Shown: positions 1 through 5,207 of the stretch, in pieces
Position numbering within the stretch: position 1 is the stretch's first letter
Layout of the letters: every line of letters begins with the position of its first letter
NCBI GenBank assembly: GCA_002345845.1
Contig: DDWF01000050.1
Span: 1 to 5,207, forward strand
Origin: Betaproteobacteria bacterium UBA2293
GTDB lineage: Bacteria; Pseudomonadota; Gammaproteobacteria; Burkholderiales; Rhodocyclaceae
Direction of reading: 5' to 3'
Length of the DNA stretch: 5,207 nucleotides
Position numbers and translations under genes: made by a program
The notes under the pieces: model-generated
What the model was told of the DNA's origin: nothing
What the model saw: the letters and a program-made list of their open reading frames with translations, nothing else
Databases searched by the model: none

Positions 1-704
1 CCATCGCCGCCGCCGCCGACCTCAAGTTCGCGCTCGCCGAAATCGCCCGGACTTTCGAGAAGGATACCGGTCGCAAGCTGAGACTGTCCTTCGGTTCATC
101 GGGCAACTTCACGCACCAGCTTGAACAGGGCGCGCCCTTCGAACTGTTTCTGTCCGCCGACGAGAACTACATCTTCCGGCTGGCCGAGAAAGGCATCGCG
201 GCGGATCGCGGCGTGCTGTATGCCATCGGCCGCGTGGTGATGTTCGCCCCGCACGGTTCGACGCTGCAAGTTGATGCCCAGCTCGCCGACCTGAAAACCG
301 CGCTGGGCGACGGCCGGCTCAAGCGCTTCGCCATCGCCAACCCGGACCATGCGCCCTACGGCCGCGCCGCGCGTGCCGCACTGCAGCAGGCCGGACTGTG
401 GGCAACGATCCAGCCGAAACTCGTGCTCGGCGAAAACGCCAGCCAGGCGACGCAGTTCGCCGCCGCCGGGTCGAGCCAGGGCGGCATCGTGCCGCTCTCG
501 CTGTCGAAGGCGCCGGAGATCGCCAGGCTGGGTACGTTCGCGCTGATTCCGGCCGAATGGCATGCCGGCGAACCGCTGCGCCAGCGCATGGCGCTGACGA
601 AGAAGGCCGGCGAGACGGCGCGCGCCTTTTACGCTTACCTGCAGCAGCCGGTCGCCCGCGCCGTGTTCGTGCGTCACGGGTTTGAGCTTCCCGAAGAGAA
701 ATAA
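1..704 (+). CDS. modA: Molybdate ABC transporter, periplasmic substrate-binding protein ModA (5' end missing)
   Basis: This is the periplasmic binding protein that captures molybdate (possibly also tungstate) and delivers it to ModB. The reading frame is open from position 3 and ends at TAA 702-704, giving about 233 visible residues. The signal peptide and first few mature residues lie outside the window. Visible family marks are an N-terminal AAAADLKFAL strand/helix, a GSSGN oxyanion-binding turn, APFELFLSADE, YAIGRVVMF, a NPDHAPYG segment, and SQGGIVPLS near the second lobe. The serine turn and the APYG tyrosine correspond to anion-contact regions in the ModA family; the layout resembles Azotobacter-type ModA more than E. 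coli ModA (from memory, not aligned). The length fits a nearly complete mature ModA. The stop codon directly abuts the modB ATG, so the two are almost certainly co-transcribed. The promoter and any molybdate-responsive operator would lie upstream, outside the window. Confident about the family; molybdate versus tungstate preference cannot be told. Confidence 0.93.
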   Translation, partial: IAAAADLKFALAEIARTFEKDTGRKLRLSFGSSGNFTHQLEQGAPFELFLSADENYIFRLAEKGIAADRGVLYAIGRVVMFAPHGSTLQVDAQLADLKTALGDGRLKRFAIANPDHAPYGRAARAALQQAGLWATIQPKLVLGENASQATQFAAAGSSQGGIVPLSLSKAPEIARLGTFALIPAEWHAGEPLRQRMALTKKAGETARAFYAYLQQPVARAVFVRHGFELPEEK

Positions 705-1376
705 ATGGATAGCGGGGCCTTCTCCCTCTCGCTGAAACTGGCGCTGGCCACGCTGCTGGTGCTGGTGCCGCTGGCACTCGTTGGCGCCCGCGAGTTGGCG
801 CGTTGGCGGTCGCACGCCAAGCCCTGGGTCGAAGGCCTGCTCGCGCTGCCGCTGGTGCTGCCGCCGACGGTGATCGGCTACTACCTGCTGGTCGCGATGG
901 GCGGCAATTCGCCGCTCGGCCAGTGGTTCGAGGCCGCCACCGGGCATACGCTGGCCTTCAGCTTCACGGGGCTGGTCGTCGCCTCGGTGATCTTCAACAT
1001 CCCGTTCGCGGTGCAGCCGATGCAGCGCGCCTTCGAGGCCATCGAGCCGGAAGTGATCGAGGCGGCGAAATGCTGCGGCCTCTCGGCCTGGCAGAGCTTC
1101 GTGCGCATCGAATTGCCGCTCGCCTGGCCGGGCATCCTGTCGGCGGGCGTGATGACTTTCGCGCACACGCTCGGCGAATTCGGCGTGGTGCTGATGGTCG
1201 GCGGCAATATTCCCGGCGAGACGCAGACTGTCGCCATCGCCATCTACGACCGTGTGCAATCCTTCGACCACGACGCGGCCGGCGCGATGTCGCTGGCGCT
1301 GCTGCTGATCTCGCTGGCGACGATCGTGATCTCCTACGGACTCGCCGAGCGCCTCTTGAAAGCGCGGCGCGCATGA
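705..1376 (+). CDS. modB: Molybdate ABC transporter permease ModB
   Basis: This is the inner-membrane permease that forms the molybdate translocation path as a dimer, docking on ModC. The 223-residue protein has about five hydrophobic segments (roughly residues 8-27, 44-66, 84-104, 140-160 and 190-216). The EAA loop that contacts the ATPase is at residues 119-138, with EAA at 119-121, the invariant Gly at 125 and ILP-like IELP at 135-138. It is followed by the ModB-typical HTLGEFG at 154-160 and the MVGGNIPGETQT stretch. Length matches the usual ModB of about 220-230 residues. The start ATG follows the modA stop with no gap. A purine-rich GAAGAG at 693-698, inside the modA end, sits 6 nt upstream and can act as a weak ribosome binding site, helped by translational coupling. 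Nothing is truncated or unusual. Confidence 0.95.
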   Translation: MDSGAFSLSLKLALATLLVLVPLALVGARELARWRSHAKPWVEGLLALPLVLPPTVIGYYLLVAMGGNSPLGQWFEAATGHTLAFSFTGLVVASVIFNIPFAVQPMQRAFEAIEPEVIEAAKCCGLSAWQSFVRIELPLAWPGILSAGVMTFAHTLGEFGVVLMVGGNIPGETQTVAIAIYDRVQSFDHDAAGAMSLALLLISLATIVISYGLAERLLKARRA

Positions 1377-1380
1377 GCCC

Positions 1381-2457
1381 ATGAGTCTGAGCATCGAAGT
1401 CCGCAACGAAGCGCCGCGACTCGACCTCGCGCTGGAACTGCCCAGCGGCGAGATCAGCGCACTGGTGGGGCCATCGGGCTCGGGCAAGACCTCGGTTTTA
1501 CGGGCGATTGCCGGCCTGCTGCGCGCCCGGCAGGCGCATATCGTGCTGGATGGCGCCGTCTGGGAAGACAACGTTTCGGCTGGCGGCCCGGCGCGGCATC
1601 TACCCACGCAGCAGCGGCCGATCGGCTTCGTGCCGCAGCATTACGGCCTGTTTCCGCATCTCACCGCGCTCGGCAACGTCGAGACCGCGCTGCTGGCCTT
1701 GCCGGCGACGGCGCGGCGCGAGAAGGCCTTGCGCTTTCTCGATGCCGCGCATGTGGCCGATTGCGCCGACCGACGCCCGCGCCAACTCTCCGGCGGGCAG
1801 AAGCAACGCGTGGCGCTGGCCCGCGCCATCGCCCGCGAGCCGCAGCTGCTGTTGCTCGACGAGCCGTTCTCGGCGGTGGATCGCGCCACGCGCAAGTCGC
1901 TCTACGTCGAACTGCGCCAGCTGCATGCGCGGCATCCGACGACCATGCTGCTCGTCACCCACGATCTCGACGAGGCGGCGCAGCTTGCTTCGCATCTCGT
2001 GATGATCGACGCGGGACGCAAGGTACAGGCCGGGCCAACCGCGGCGGTGCTGACGCGCCCGGCGAGCGAAACCGCGGCGCGCCTGCTGGATATTCCGAAC
2101 ATCTTTTCCGGACGGGCGGAGGCGGATGCGCTCCTGTGGGGGCCGCATCGCCTGCGGCTTGCGCTGGCGCCGTCCGTCCAGGGCGACTGCCGCTTCGCGG
2201 TGCTGCCGCAGAACGTGCTGCTGGTGCGGCCCGACCGGCCGCTGGGCGATCATCTCGACAACGTGCTCGACGGCCGGGTGCGCGACACGATGCAGCTCGG
2301 CACGGAGGCGCTGCTCTGGATCGAACTCGCCGGCCTGCCGGAACTGCAAGTCCAGATGCGTCTGCCGGTACGGGCGCTGGAACGCTATCGCGTCGCGGCG
2401 GGAAGCCAGGTCAGGATCAGCCTGCGGGCGGCGGACATCGTGCTGCTCGACCGCTGA
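1381..2457 (+). CDS. modC: Molybdate ABC transporter ATP-binding protein ModC
   Basis: This is the cytoplasmic ATPase that powers ModB. All nucleotide-binding motifs are intact in the 358-residue protein: Walker A GPSGSGKTS at 30-38, Q-loop glutamine 86 in GFVPQHYGLFPHL, signature LSGGQ at 136-140, Walker B LLLLDE at 156-161 with catalytic Glu161, D-loop SAVD at 164-167, and switch His194 in LLVTHD. Residues from about 290 to the end form a single TOBE/Mop-like beta domain, which in ModC binds oxyanion and regulates transport. Length is typical of ModC. The PQHYGLFPHL style Q-loop also resembles CysA/FbpC/PotA ATPases, so on sequence alone it could be called a generic oxyanion ATPase; the modA-modB context decides. 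The ATG lies 4 nt after the modB TGA and has no convincing Shine-Dalgarno sequence, so translation probably depends on coupling to modB. It is the last gene of the operon, followed by two hairpins. Confidence 0.92.
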   Translation: MSLSIEVRNEAPRLDLALELPSGEISALVGPSGSGKTSVLRAIAGLLRARQAHIVLDGAVWEDNVSAGGPARHLPTQQRPIGFVPQHYGLFPHLTALGNVETALLALPATARREKALRFLDAAHVADCADRRPRQLSGGQKQRVALARAIAREPQLLLLDEPFSAVDRATRKSLYVELRQLHARHPTTMLLVTHDLDEAAQLASHLVMIDAGRKVQAGPTAAVLTRPASETAARLLDIPNIFSGRAEADALLWGPHRLRLALAPSVQGDCRFAVLPQNVLLVRPDRPLGDHLDNVLDGRVRDTMQLGTEALLWIELAGLPELQVQMRLPVRALERYRVAAGSQVRISLRAADIVLLDR

Positions 2458-2461
2458 AGAT

Positions 2462-2481
2462 GCCGCCCAATTATTGGCGGC
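2462..2481. terminator. Hairpin 1 of the convergent intergenic gap (possible terminator)
   Basis: GCCGCC at 2462-2467 pairs with GGCGGC at 2476-2481, giving a 6-bp GC stem around an AT-rich 8-nt loop. Two A-T pairs could extend the stem if C2468 bulges. It starts 4 nt after the modC stop. No T-run follows on either strand, so intrinsic termination activity is only inferred from its place between converging genes. Confidence 0.4.
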
Positions 2482-2502
2482 GGGCCGGCTAACGCCGGCC
2501 CG
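2481..2502. terminator. Hairpin 2 of the convergent gap, likely bidirectional terminator
   Basis: CGGGCCGGC (2481-2489) and GCCGGCCCG (2494-2502) form a perfect 9-bp GC stem with a TAAC tetraloop. It sits between the modC stop at 2457 and the stop of the oppositely oriented haem lipoprotein gene at 2510, the expected place for a shared terminator. A U-tract is lacking on both strands, so it may slow polymerase, protect mRNA 3' ends or block convergent read-through rather than act as a classical terminator. Confidence 0.55.
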
Positions 2503-2509
2503 GCTGTGC

Positions 2510-3823
2510 TCAGTTCAGCTTCACAGCCTGAATATCCGCCTTGACGCCGAAGCCCAGCGTCTTGACGTAAGAAACGTGGTGGCCGCGCCCATCGATATTG
2601 CCATCATGCACGGCGAAGCCGACCTGATAGACGCCACCAGCTTTCAAGGGCTTGTCGTCCTTGTTGGCGAGGCCCAGCGGGCGTGTCAGCACGAGCGTCC
2701 AGACCCCATCCTTGTAGCTCGCCACGCTGGTATTGTCGGCAGCGGAACCTTCGGCATGGCTGCGGCTGACGGTGTTGCTCGGCAGCAGGTCGCCTTCCTT
2801 CCAGCCCGCGTTCGGGTCGAAGGGGAGGGCATTGACGGTCGGATCGAGGAAGTTCAGGCCCTTGTTCAGCTTGTCGGCGGTGATCGCCTTGTAGCCGGTC
2901 TTTTTCTCGTCCCACATGAACTTGGGCAACTTGGTCTTGCTGTCCGCGTTGCCGCTCCACATGTTCTTGCCGGCGTCGGAGTTGCGATATTCGAGCACGT
3001 AGCCATCGTCGGCCATGCCGGCCGGATGGCTGCGGGCGCCGCGCCACTGGATCAGTTCGAGGAAGGTGCCGGACTCCTTGAGCTTGGCGATTTCATCGGC
3101 CGATTTCACGCTCTTCCAGTCCATCGGGTCGGTGCGGGATGCCGGAATGAACTTTCGCAGGTCACTCTTCTTGCTTAGTACGGGAATCTTGGCAAGGTCT
3201 TCTTTACTGGCTTCGCCCGGCATGTCGATCATGCCAGTATGGCAGCTGGCCCAGCAGCCCTGATTGGCGAAGCCGGGCACCTTGCCGTCGTCGAGCATGA
3301 GCGAGAGGCGGCTTTCATACAGCGGCGGAGTTTTGCCCTCCTTGACGCTCTTGTGCAAGATGGTTTCGCCGTACTTCTTCCACTCCTTGCCGTCGAAACG
3401 CAGATAAGGATGCTCGGTACCCATCACCTGTCCCTTCCATTGGAAGCGCAGATAGGCATTCTTGTCGTCGTAGGCGGCCTGTACGGTCATGTCGATGTGG
3501 CCGGGCTTGCCCTTGAGCGCCGCGACTTGCGGCTCGAGCGGGTGCTTGCCGCCGAGAATCTTGGCGCCCTGCGTCGCCTCCTCGGTTGCGTCGTCGTGGC
3601 AGAAAGTACAGGCATCGCCGCGGGCGGTTTCCTTATTGGCACCCTTGTGCGCTTCGCTGCGCAGCCACTGGTAGGACGATTGGCCGGGGTAGAACAAGGC
3701 GATTTTCGTCACCGGTATCTTGTTCCAACTGATGCCTTGCGGGGCGGGTTCCGTGGACGCACAGCCGACAGCCAAAGCAGCGACACTGGCAATACTGGCA
3801 ACACTGAAATAGGTTTTCATCAT
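2510..3823 (-). CDS. Ethylbenzene-dehydrogenase-gamma-related (EB_dh) haem-binding lipoprotein with CxxCH and CxxxCH motifs
   Basis: This is probably an electron-transfer lipoprotein of the cell envelope carrying covalently bound haem. The 437-residue protein starts with a lipoprotein signal: positive residue K3, hydrophobic stretch 8-19 and a lipobox AVGC with Cys21. Ala at +2 suggests outer-membrane sorting. A CTFCH haem-c motif lies at 72-76 and a non-standard CWASCH (CxxxCH) at 190-195. The rest resembles the EB_dh family (haem domain of ethylbenzene/DMS dehydrogenase gamma subunits and cytochrome c-552-like proteins): an AYLRFQWKG strand near 123-131, LELIQWRGARSHPAGMADDGY in the middle, and a C-terminal YQVGFAVHDGN...GRGHHVSY segment at about 399-419. 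EB_dh gamma subunits of molybdoenzymes bind haem b non-covalently and are shorter; this longer c-type version has no partner subunit in the window. Its redox partner is unknown. The gene is richer in lysine and lower in GC than its neighbours. Translation could begin at either of two adjacent ATGs (3823 or 3820). Family assignment is from recognised patterns, without a search. Confidence 0.82.
   Translation of the reverse strand: MMKTYFSVASIASVAALAVGCASTEPAPQGISWNKIPVTKIALFYPGQSSYQWLRSEAHKGANKETARGDACTFCHDDATEEATQGAKILGGKHPLEPQVAALKGKPGHIDMTVQAAYDDKNAYLRFQWKGQVMGTEHPYLRFDGKEWKKYGETILHKSVKEGKTPPLYESRLSLMLDDGKVPGFANQGCWASCHTGMIDMPGEASKEDLAKIPVLSKKSDLRKFIPASRTDPMDWKSVKSADEIAKLKESGTFLELIQWRGARSHPAGMADDGYVLEYRNSDAGKNMWSGNADSKTKLPKFMWDEKKTGYKAITADKLNKGLNFLDPTVNALPFDPNAGWKEGDLLPSNTVSRSHAEGSAADNTSVASYKDGVWTLVLTRPLGLANKDDKPLKAGGVYQVGFAVHDGNIDGRGHHVSYVKTLGFGVKADIQAVKLN
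3239..3256 (-). other. CxxxCH motif (putative second haem-c site) of the EB_dh lipoprotein
   Basis: Codons on the minus strand read Cys190-Trp-Ala-Ser-Cys194-His195, so three residues rather than two separate the cysteines. CX3CH sites are known to bind haem in some multihaem cytochromes. Whether this one does is not shown by sequence alone; a disulfide is the alternative. The following GM (197-198) offers a nearby methionine. Confidence 0.6.
3596..3610 (-). other. CxxCH haem-c attachment motif of the EB_dh lipoprotein
   Basis: Codons on the minus strand read Cys72-Thr-Phe-Cys75-His76, a canonical haem-c attachment site, in the exported N-terminal part of the protein. His76 would be the proximal ligand. 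Confidence 0.85.
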
Positions 3824-3826
3824 TTA

Positions 3827-3832
3827 TCCCTT
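3827..3832 (-). promoter_or_regulatory. Ribosome binding site of the EB_dh lipoprotein gene
   Basis: The minus strand reads AAGGGA, then TAA, then ATGATG. The spacing is 3 nt to the first ATG (3823-3821) and 6 nt to the second (3820-3818). The second spacing is closer to the usual optimum, so the true protein may start MKTYF and be one residue shorter. Confidence 0.6.
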
Positions 3833-3863
3833 GATGGTTGTATGAAAGACCAGCTTTTCGCGC

Positions 3864-3893
3864 CTTATACGCATGGCTTATTCCGGCATTGAA
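3864..3893 (-). promoter_or_regulatory. Possible sigma70-type promoter of the EB_dh lipoprotein gene
   Basis: On the minus strand TATAAG (3869-3864) matches the -10 consensus at five of six positions and lies about 40 nt upstream of the start codon. The best -35 candidate, TTCAAT (3893-3888) at 18-nt spacing, is poor, matching three of six. The surrounding stretch 3833-3925 is clearly more AT-rich than the genes, which supports a promoter here, but the exact boxes are tentative. Confidence 0.3.
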
Positions 3894-4000
3894 TAAACCA
3901 ATTCAGGCAATCAAATTCTAACCGCAGTCCACCGTTCCACCGGCCCCCGGGATTTCCTCCGGACACGCCGACTTTCGCCAGGCCCCGCCCCGGTTAGCTG

Positions 4001-5152
4001 TCAGGCAACCACCCGGTTGCGACCGCCCTGCTTGGCCCGGTAGAGCGCGGCGTCGGCCGCGGCGATCAGGGCCTCGATGTCGGCGGCCTGCCCGGCAGTC
4101 CCCTGGGTGACCGCGACGCCAAGGCTCACCGTATAGCGCGGCAGTTTCCTGTCGGGGCGCGCCTCGATTTCCTTGCGGATGCGTTCAGCGACCATGGCCG
4201 CCTCCGCCAGGCCGGTATCGGGCAGCAGGATGACGAACTCCTCGCCGCCGAAGCGCGCGAGGATGTCCGGCAGGCGCAGCAACAGGCCGGCGCGCCGCGC
4301 GAAATCCTTGATCACCAGGTCGCCGGTATGGTGGCCGTGCTGGTCATTGACCTTCTTGAAGAAATCGATGTCAGCAGTGATGATCGCCAAGGGTCGTCCG
4401 GAACGCTCGCGGCGCGCCCACTCGACTGCGGCCTGGCTGAAGAAGGCGCGGCGGTTGAATACGCCGGTCATCGGGTCGCGCGTCGCCATGAACTCCAGCT
4501 CGACGCGCAGGCGCTCGTTGGCCAGCAGGATGAAGCCGATCGAGAGGCCCAGCACCCCCAGCGAAAACATGCCGAGGTAGATCTGCTGGATCAGGTTGCG
4601 ATCGAACATGGCATCGGCAGCCCCGGTCGCCAGCGACAGCGTGGCGAGCCGCCAGGCGGCCACGGCCACCCCAAGCAGGAAGACCACCGTGAGAAAACGG
4701 CTGCCGAAGCCGGCCGGCGTTACCCGCCAGGCGAGCAGCGCGCCATAGGCAAACAAGCCGACATGCGCCAGCGCCATGATGAAGATGCGCGCCGGATAGT
4801 TGTAGGCGCCGAAGGTCAGCCAGATGATCAGCAGCAGCACCGCGCCGATCACATCGACGGTCGGCCGCCAGACCGGCTGTCGCCCGGAAAAGCGCTGCAG
4901 CCCGATGATCAGCAGCAACTGGCCGAACAGCAGCATGCCGCTGGAGAGCACGATGGCAATGCCGTCGTGCAGGACGCCGCGGAAGGAAGCGAGCCCCGAG
5001 GCAAAGCCGATCAGCACCACGGCCAGCGCCCAGTCACGCAGGCCCGCGATGTCGTCGGGGAAACTGCGCGCCTGCACCCACAGCACCAGCGCGCAGAGCA
5101 TGCCGAGCAGGTTGGCAACCAGCAGAAAGGTGCGCGGATCGACCAGTTCCAT
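4001..5152 (-). CDS. Membrane-bound diguanylate cyclase (N-terminal multi-TM domain plus GGDEF)
   Basis: This protein makes the second messenger cyclic di-GMP from two GTP. The 383-residue sequence has an N-terminal membrane domain with about seven hydrophobic segments (roughly 8-28, 41-60, 65-87, 99-116, 121-142, 152-176, 192-211). It is followed without a long linker by a complete GGDEF domain (about 215-383). Visible catalytic features are DPMTGVFNRRAF at 226-237, the metal-binding DIDFFKKVND at 261-270, the active-site loop GGEEF at 302-306, and YTVSLGVA and DAALYRAKQGGRN near the C-terminus. The inhibitory I-site RLPD (RxxD) at 293-296 lies the standard five residues before GGEEF, predicting product feedback inhibition. 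No EAL or HD-GYP domain is present. The membrane part is probably the sensor; its ligand is unknown, and it did not match a named sensory domain I could identify. The ATG at 5152-5150 has only a weak upstream GAAG, so the exact start is less certain. Confidence 0.93.
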   Translation of the reverse strand: MELVDPRTFLLVANLLGMLCALVLWVQARSFPDDIAGLRDWALAVVLIGFASGLASFRGVLHDGIAIVLSSGMLLFGQLLLIIGLQRFSGRQPVWRPTVDVIGAVLLLIIWLTFGAYNYPARIFIMALAHVGLFAYGALLAWRVTPAGFGSRFLTVVFLLGVAVAAWRLATLSLATGAADAMFDRNLIQQIYLGMFSLGVLGLSIGFILLANERLRVELEFMATRDPMTGVFNRRAFFSQAAVEWARRERSGRPLAIITADIDFFKKVNDQHGHHTGDLVIKDFARRAGLLLRLPDILARFGGEEFVILLPDTGLAEAAMVAERIRKEIEARPDRKLPRYTVSLGVAVTQGTAGQAADIEALIAAADAALYRAKQGGRNRVVA

Positions 5153-5183
5153 TCAGCGCGAGCTTCAGTCTGCCACTTGCACG

Positions 5184-5202
5184 GCAGCGCCGTACCCGCT
5201 GC
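5184..5202. repeat. Short inverted repeat upstream of the diguanylate cyclase gene
   Basis: GCAGCG (5184-5189) and CGCTGC (5197-5202) form a 6-bp stem with a 7-nt loop, about 32 nt upstream of the cyclase start. It could be the terminator of a gene beyond the window edge, part of the cyclase leader, or chance in GC-rich DNA. No T-run follows. Confidence 0.25.
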
Positions 5203-5207
5203 GGGGC

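Larger units (their letters stand above)
3824..4000. other. Intergenic region between the diguanylate cyclase and haem lipoprotein genes
   Basis: These 177 nt hold no supported gene. The part next to the haem lipoprotein (about 3824-3925) is AT-rich and carries its ribosome binding site and candidate promoter. It also holds a short inverted repeat TGAAT (3890-3894) / ATTCA (3901-3905) with a 6-nt spacer, which overlaps the weak -35 candidate. The remainder (3926-4000), just downstream of the diguanylate cyclase stop, is C-rich without a clear U-tailed terminator hairpin. Read-through from the cyclase gene into the lipoprotein gene is therefore possible, as both are on the minus strand. Confidence 0.6.

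Noticed and set aside
1373..1384. ATG overlapping the modB stop (ATGA) as an alternative modC start
   Set aside because: It runs only three codons (Met-Ser-Pro) before a TGA; the in-frame modC start is at 1381.
96..1607. A 503-codon open frame on the minus strand opposite modA, modB and the start of modC
   Set aside because: It is antisense to three clearly recognisable genes, is rich in Arg, Gln, Gly and His with no domain-like pattern, and is what high-GC coding DNA commonly gives on the opposite strand.
2126..3178. A 350-codon plus-strand frame spanning the end of modC, the intergenic hairpins and the antisense of the haem lipoprotein gene
   Set aside because: It crosses the probable terminators and overlaps two well-supported genes in other frames; its translation shows no recognisable motif.
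3239..3892. A 217-codon plus-strand frame antisense to the N-terminal half of the haem lipoprotein gene
   Set aside because: The opposite frame has a signal peptide, lipobox, haem motifs and a ribosome binding site; this frame has no supporting features.
3889..3919. FNR/Anr-like half sites (TTGAA, TTTGATT) upstream of the haem lipoprotein gene
   Set aside because: No second half-site matching ATCAA occurs at the required 4-nt spacing on either strand.
4005..4020. GCAACC-ACCC-GGTTGC hairpin at the 3' end of the diguanylate cyclase gene
   Set aside because: The stem lies inside the last codons (Asn-Arg-Val-Val-Ala) and no T-run follows on the minus strand, so a terminator call is not supported.
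1..5207. Search for CRISPR arrays, insertion sequences, tRNA or rRNA genes, riboswitches and phage or toxin-antitoxin genes
   Set aside because: No spaced direct repeats, transposase motifs, RNA-gene signatures or small toxin-like frames were seen; almost all of the sequence is explained by five ordinary genes.

Overview
The window looks like chromosomal DNA of a high-GC Gram-negative bacterium. The style of the proteins (ModABC of this type, a periplasmic c-type haem lipoprotein of the ethylbenzene-dehydrogenase gamma family, a 7-TM GGDEF protein) suggests a betaproteobacterium, possibly Rhodocyclales-like. That placement is inferred from general familiarity and could not be tested by a search.

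Layout: (1) 1-2457, + strand: the molybdate ABC transporter genes modA (5' end cut by the window edge), modB and modC, packed as an operon. The modA stop directly abuts the modB start, and modC begins 4 nt after the modB stop. (2) 2458-2509: a 52-nt convergent intergenic gap filled by two adjacent GC-rich hairpins, probably serving as terminators. (3) 2510-3823, - strand: a lipoprotein of the EB_dh family (haem-binding domain of ethylbenzene/DMS dehydrogenase gamma subunits). It has one standard CxxCH and one non-standard CxxxCH haem-c attachment motif. (4) 3824-4000: an intergenic region with an AT-rich part that probably carries the promoter of the cytochrome gene. (5) 4001-5152, - strand: a membrane-anchored diguanylate cyclase with about seven predicted TM segments and an intact GGEEF active site and RxxD inhibitory site. 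(6) 5153-5207: short non-coding sequence with one small hairpin, running off the window.

How the genes could work together: ModA captures molybdate in the periplasm, ModB forms the channel and ModC powers uptake, supplying molybdenum for molybdenum-cofactor enzymes. Relatives of the haem lipoprotein serve as electron-transfer subunits of molybdoenzymes, so its position next to modABC is suggestive. However, no molybdoenzyme catalytic subunit lies in the window, and the two units are convergent rather than co-transcribed. The diguanylate cyclase looks independent. The most unusual element is the haem lipoprotein with its CxxxCH motif. No mobile element, CRISPR array, RNA gene or clearly new multi-gene system was seen.
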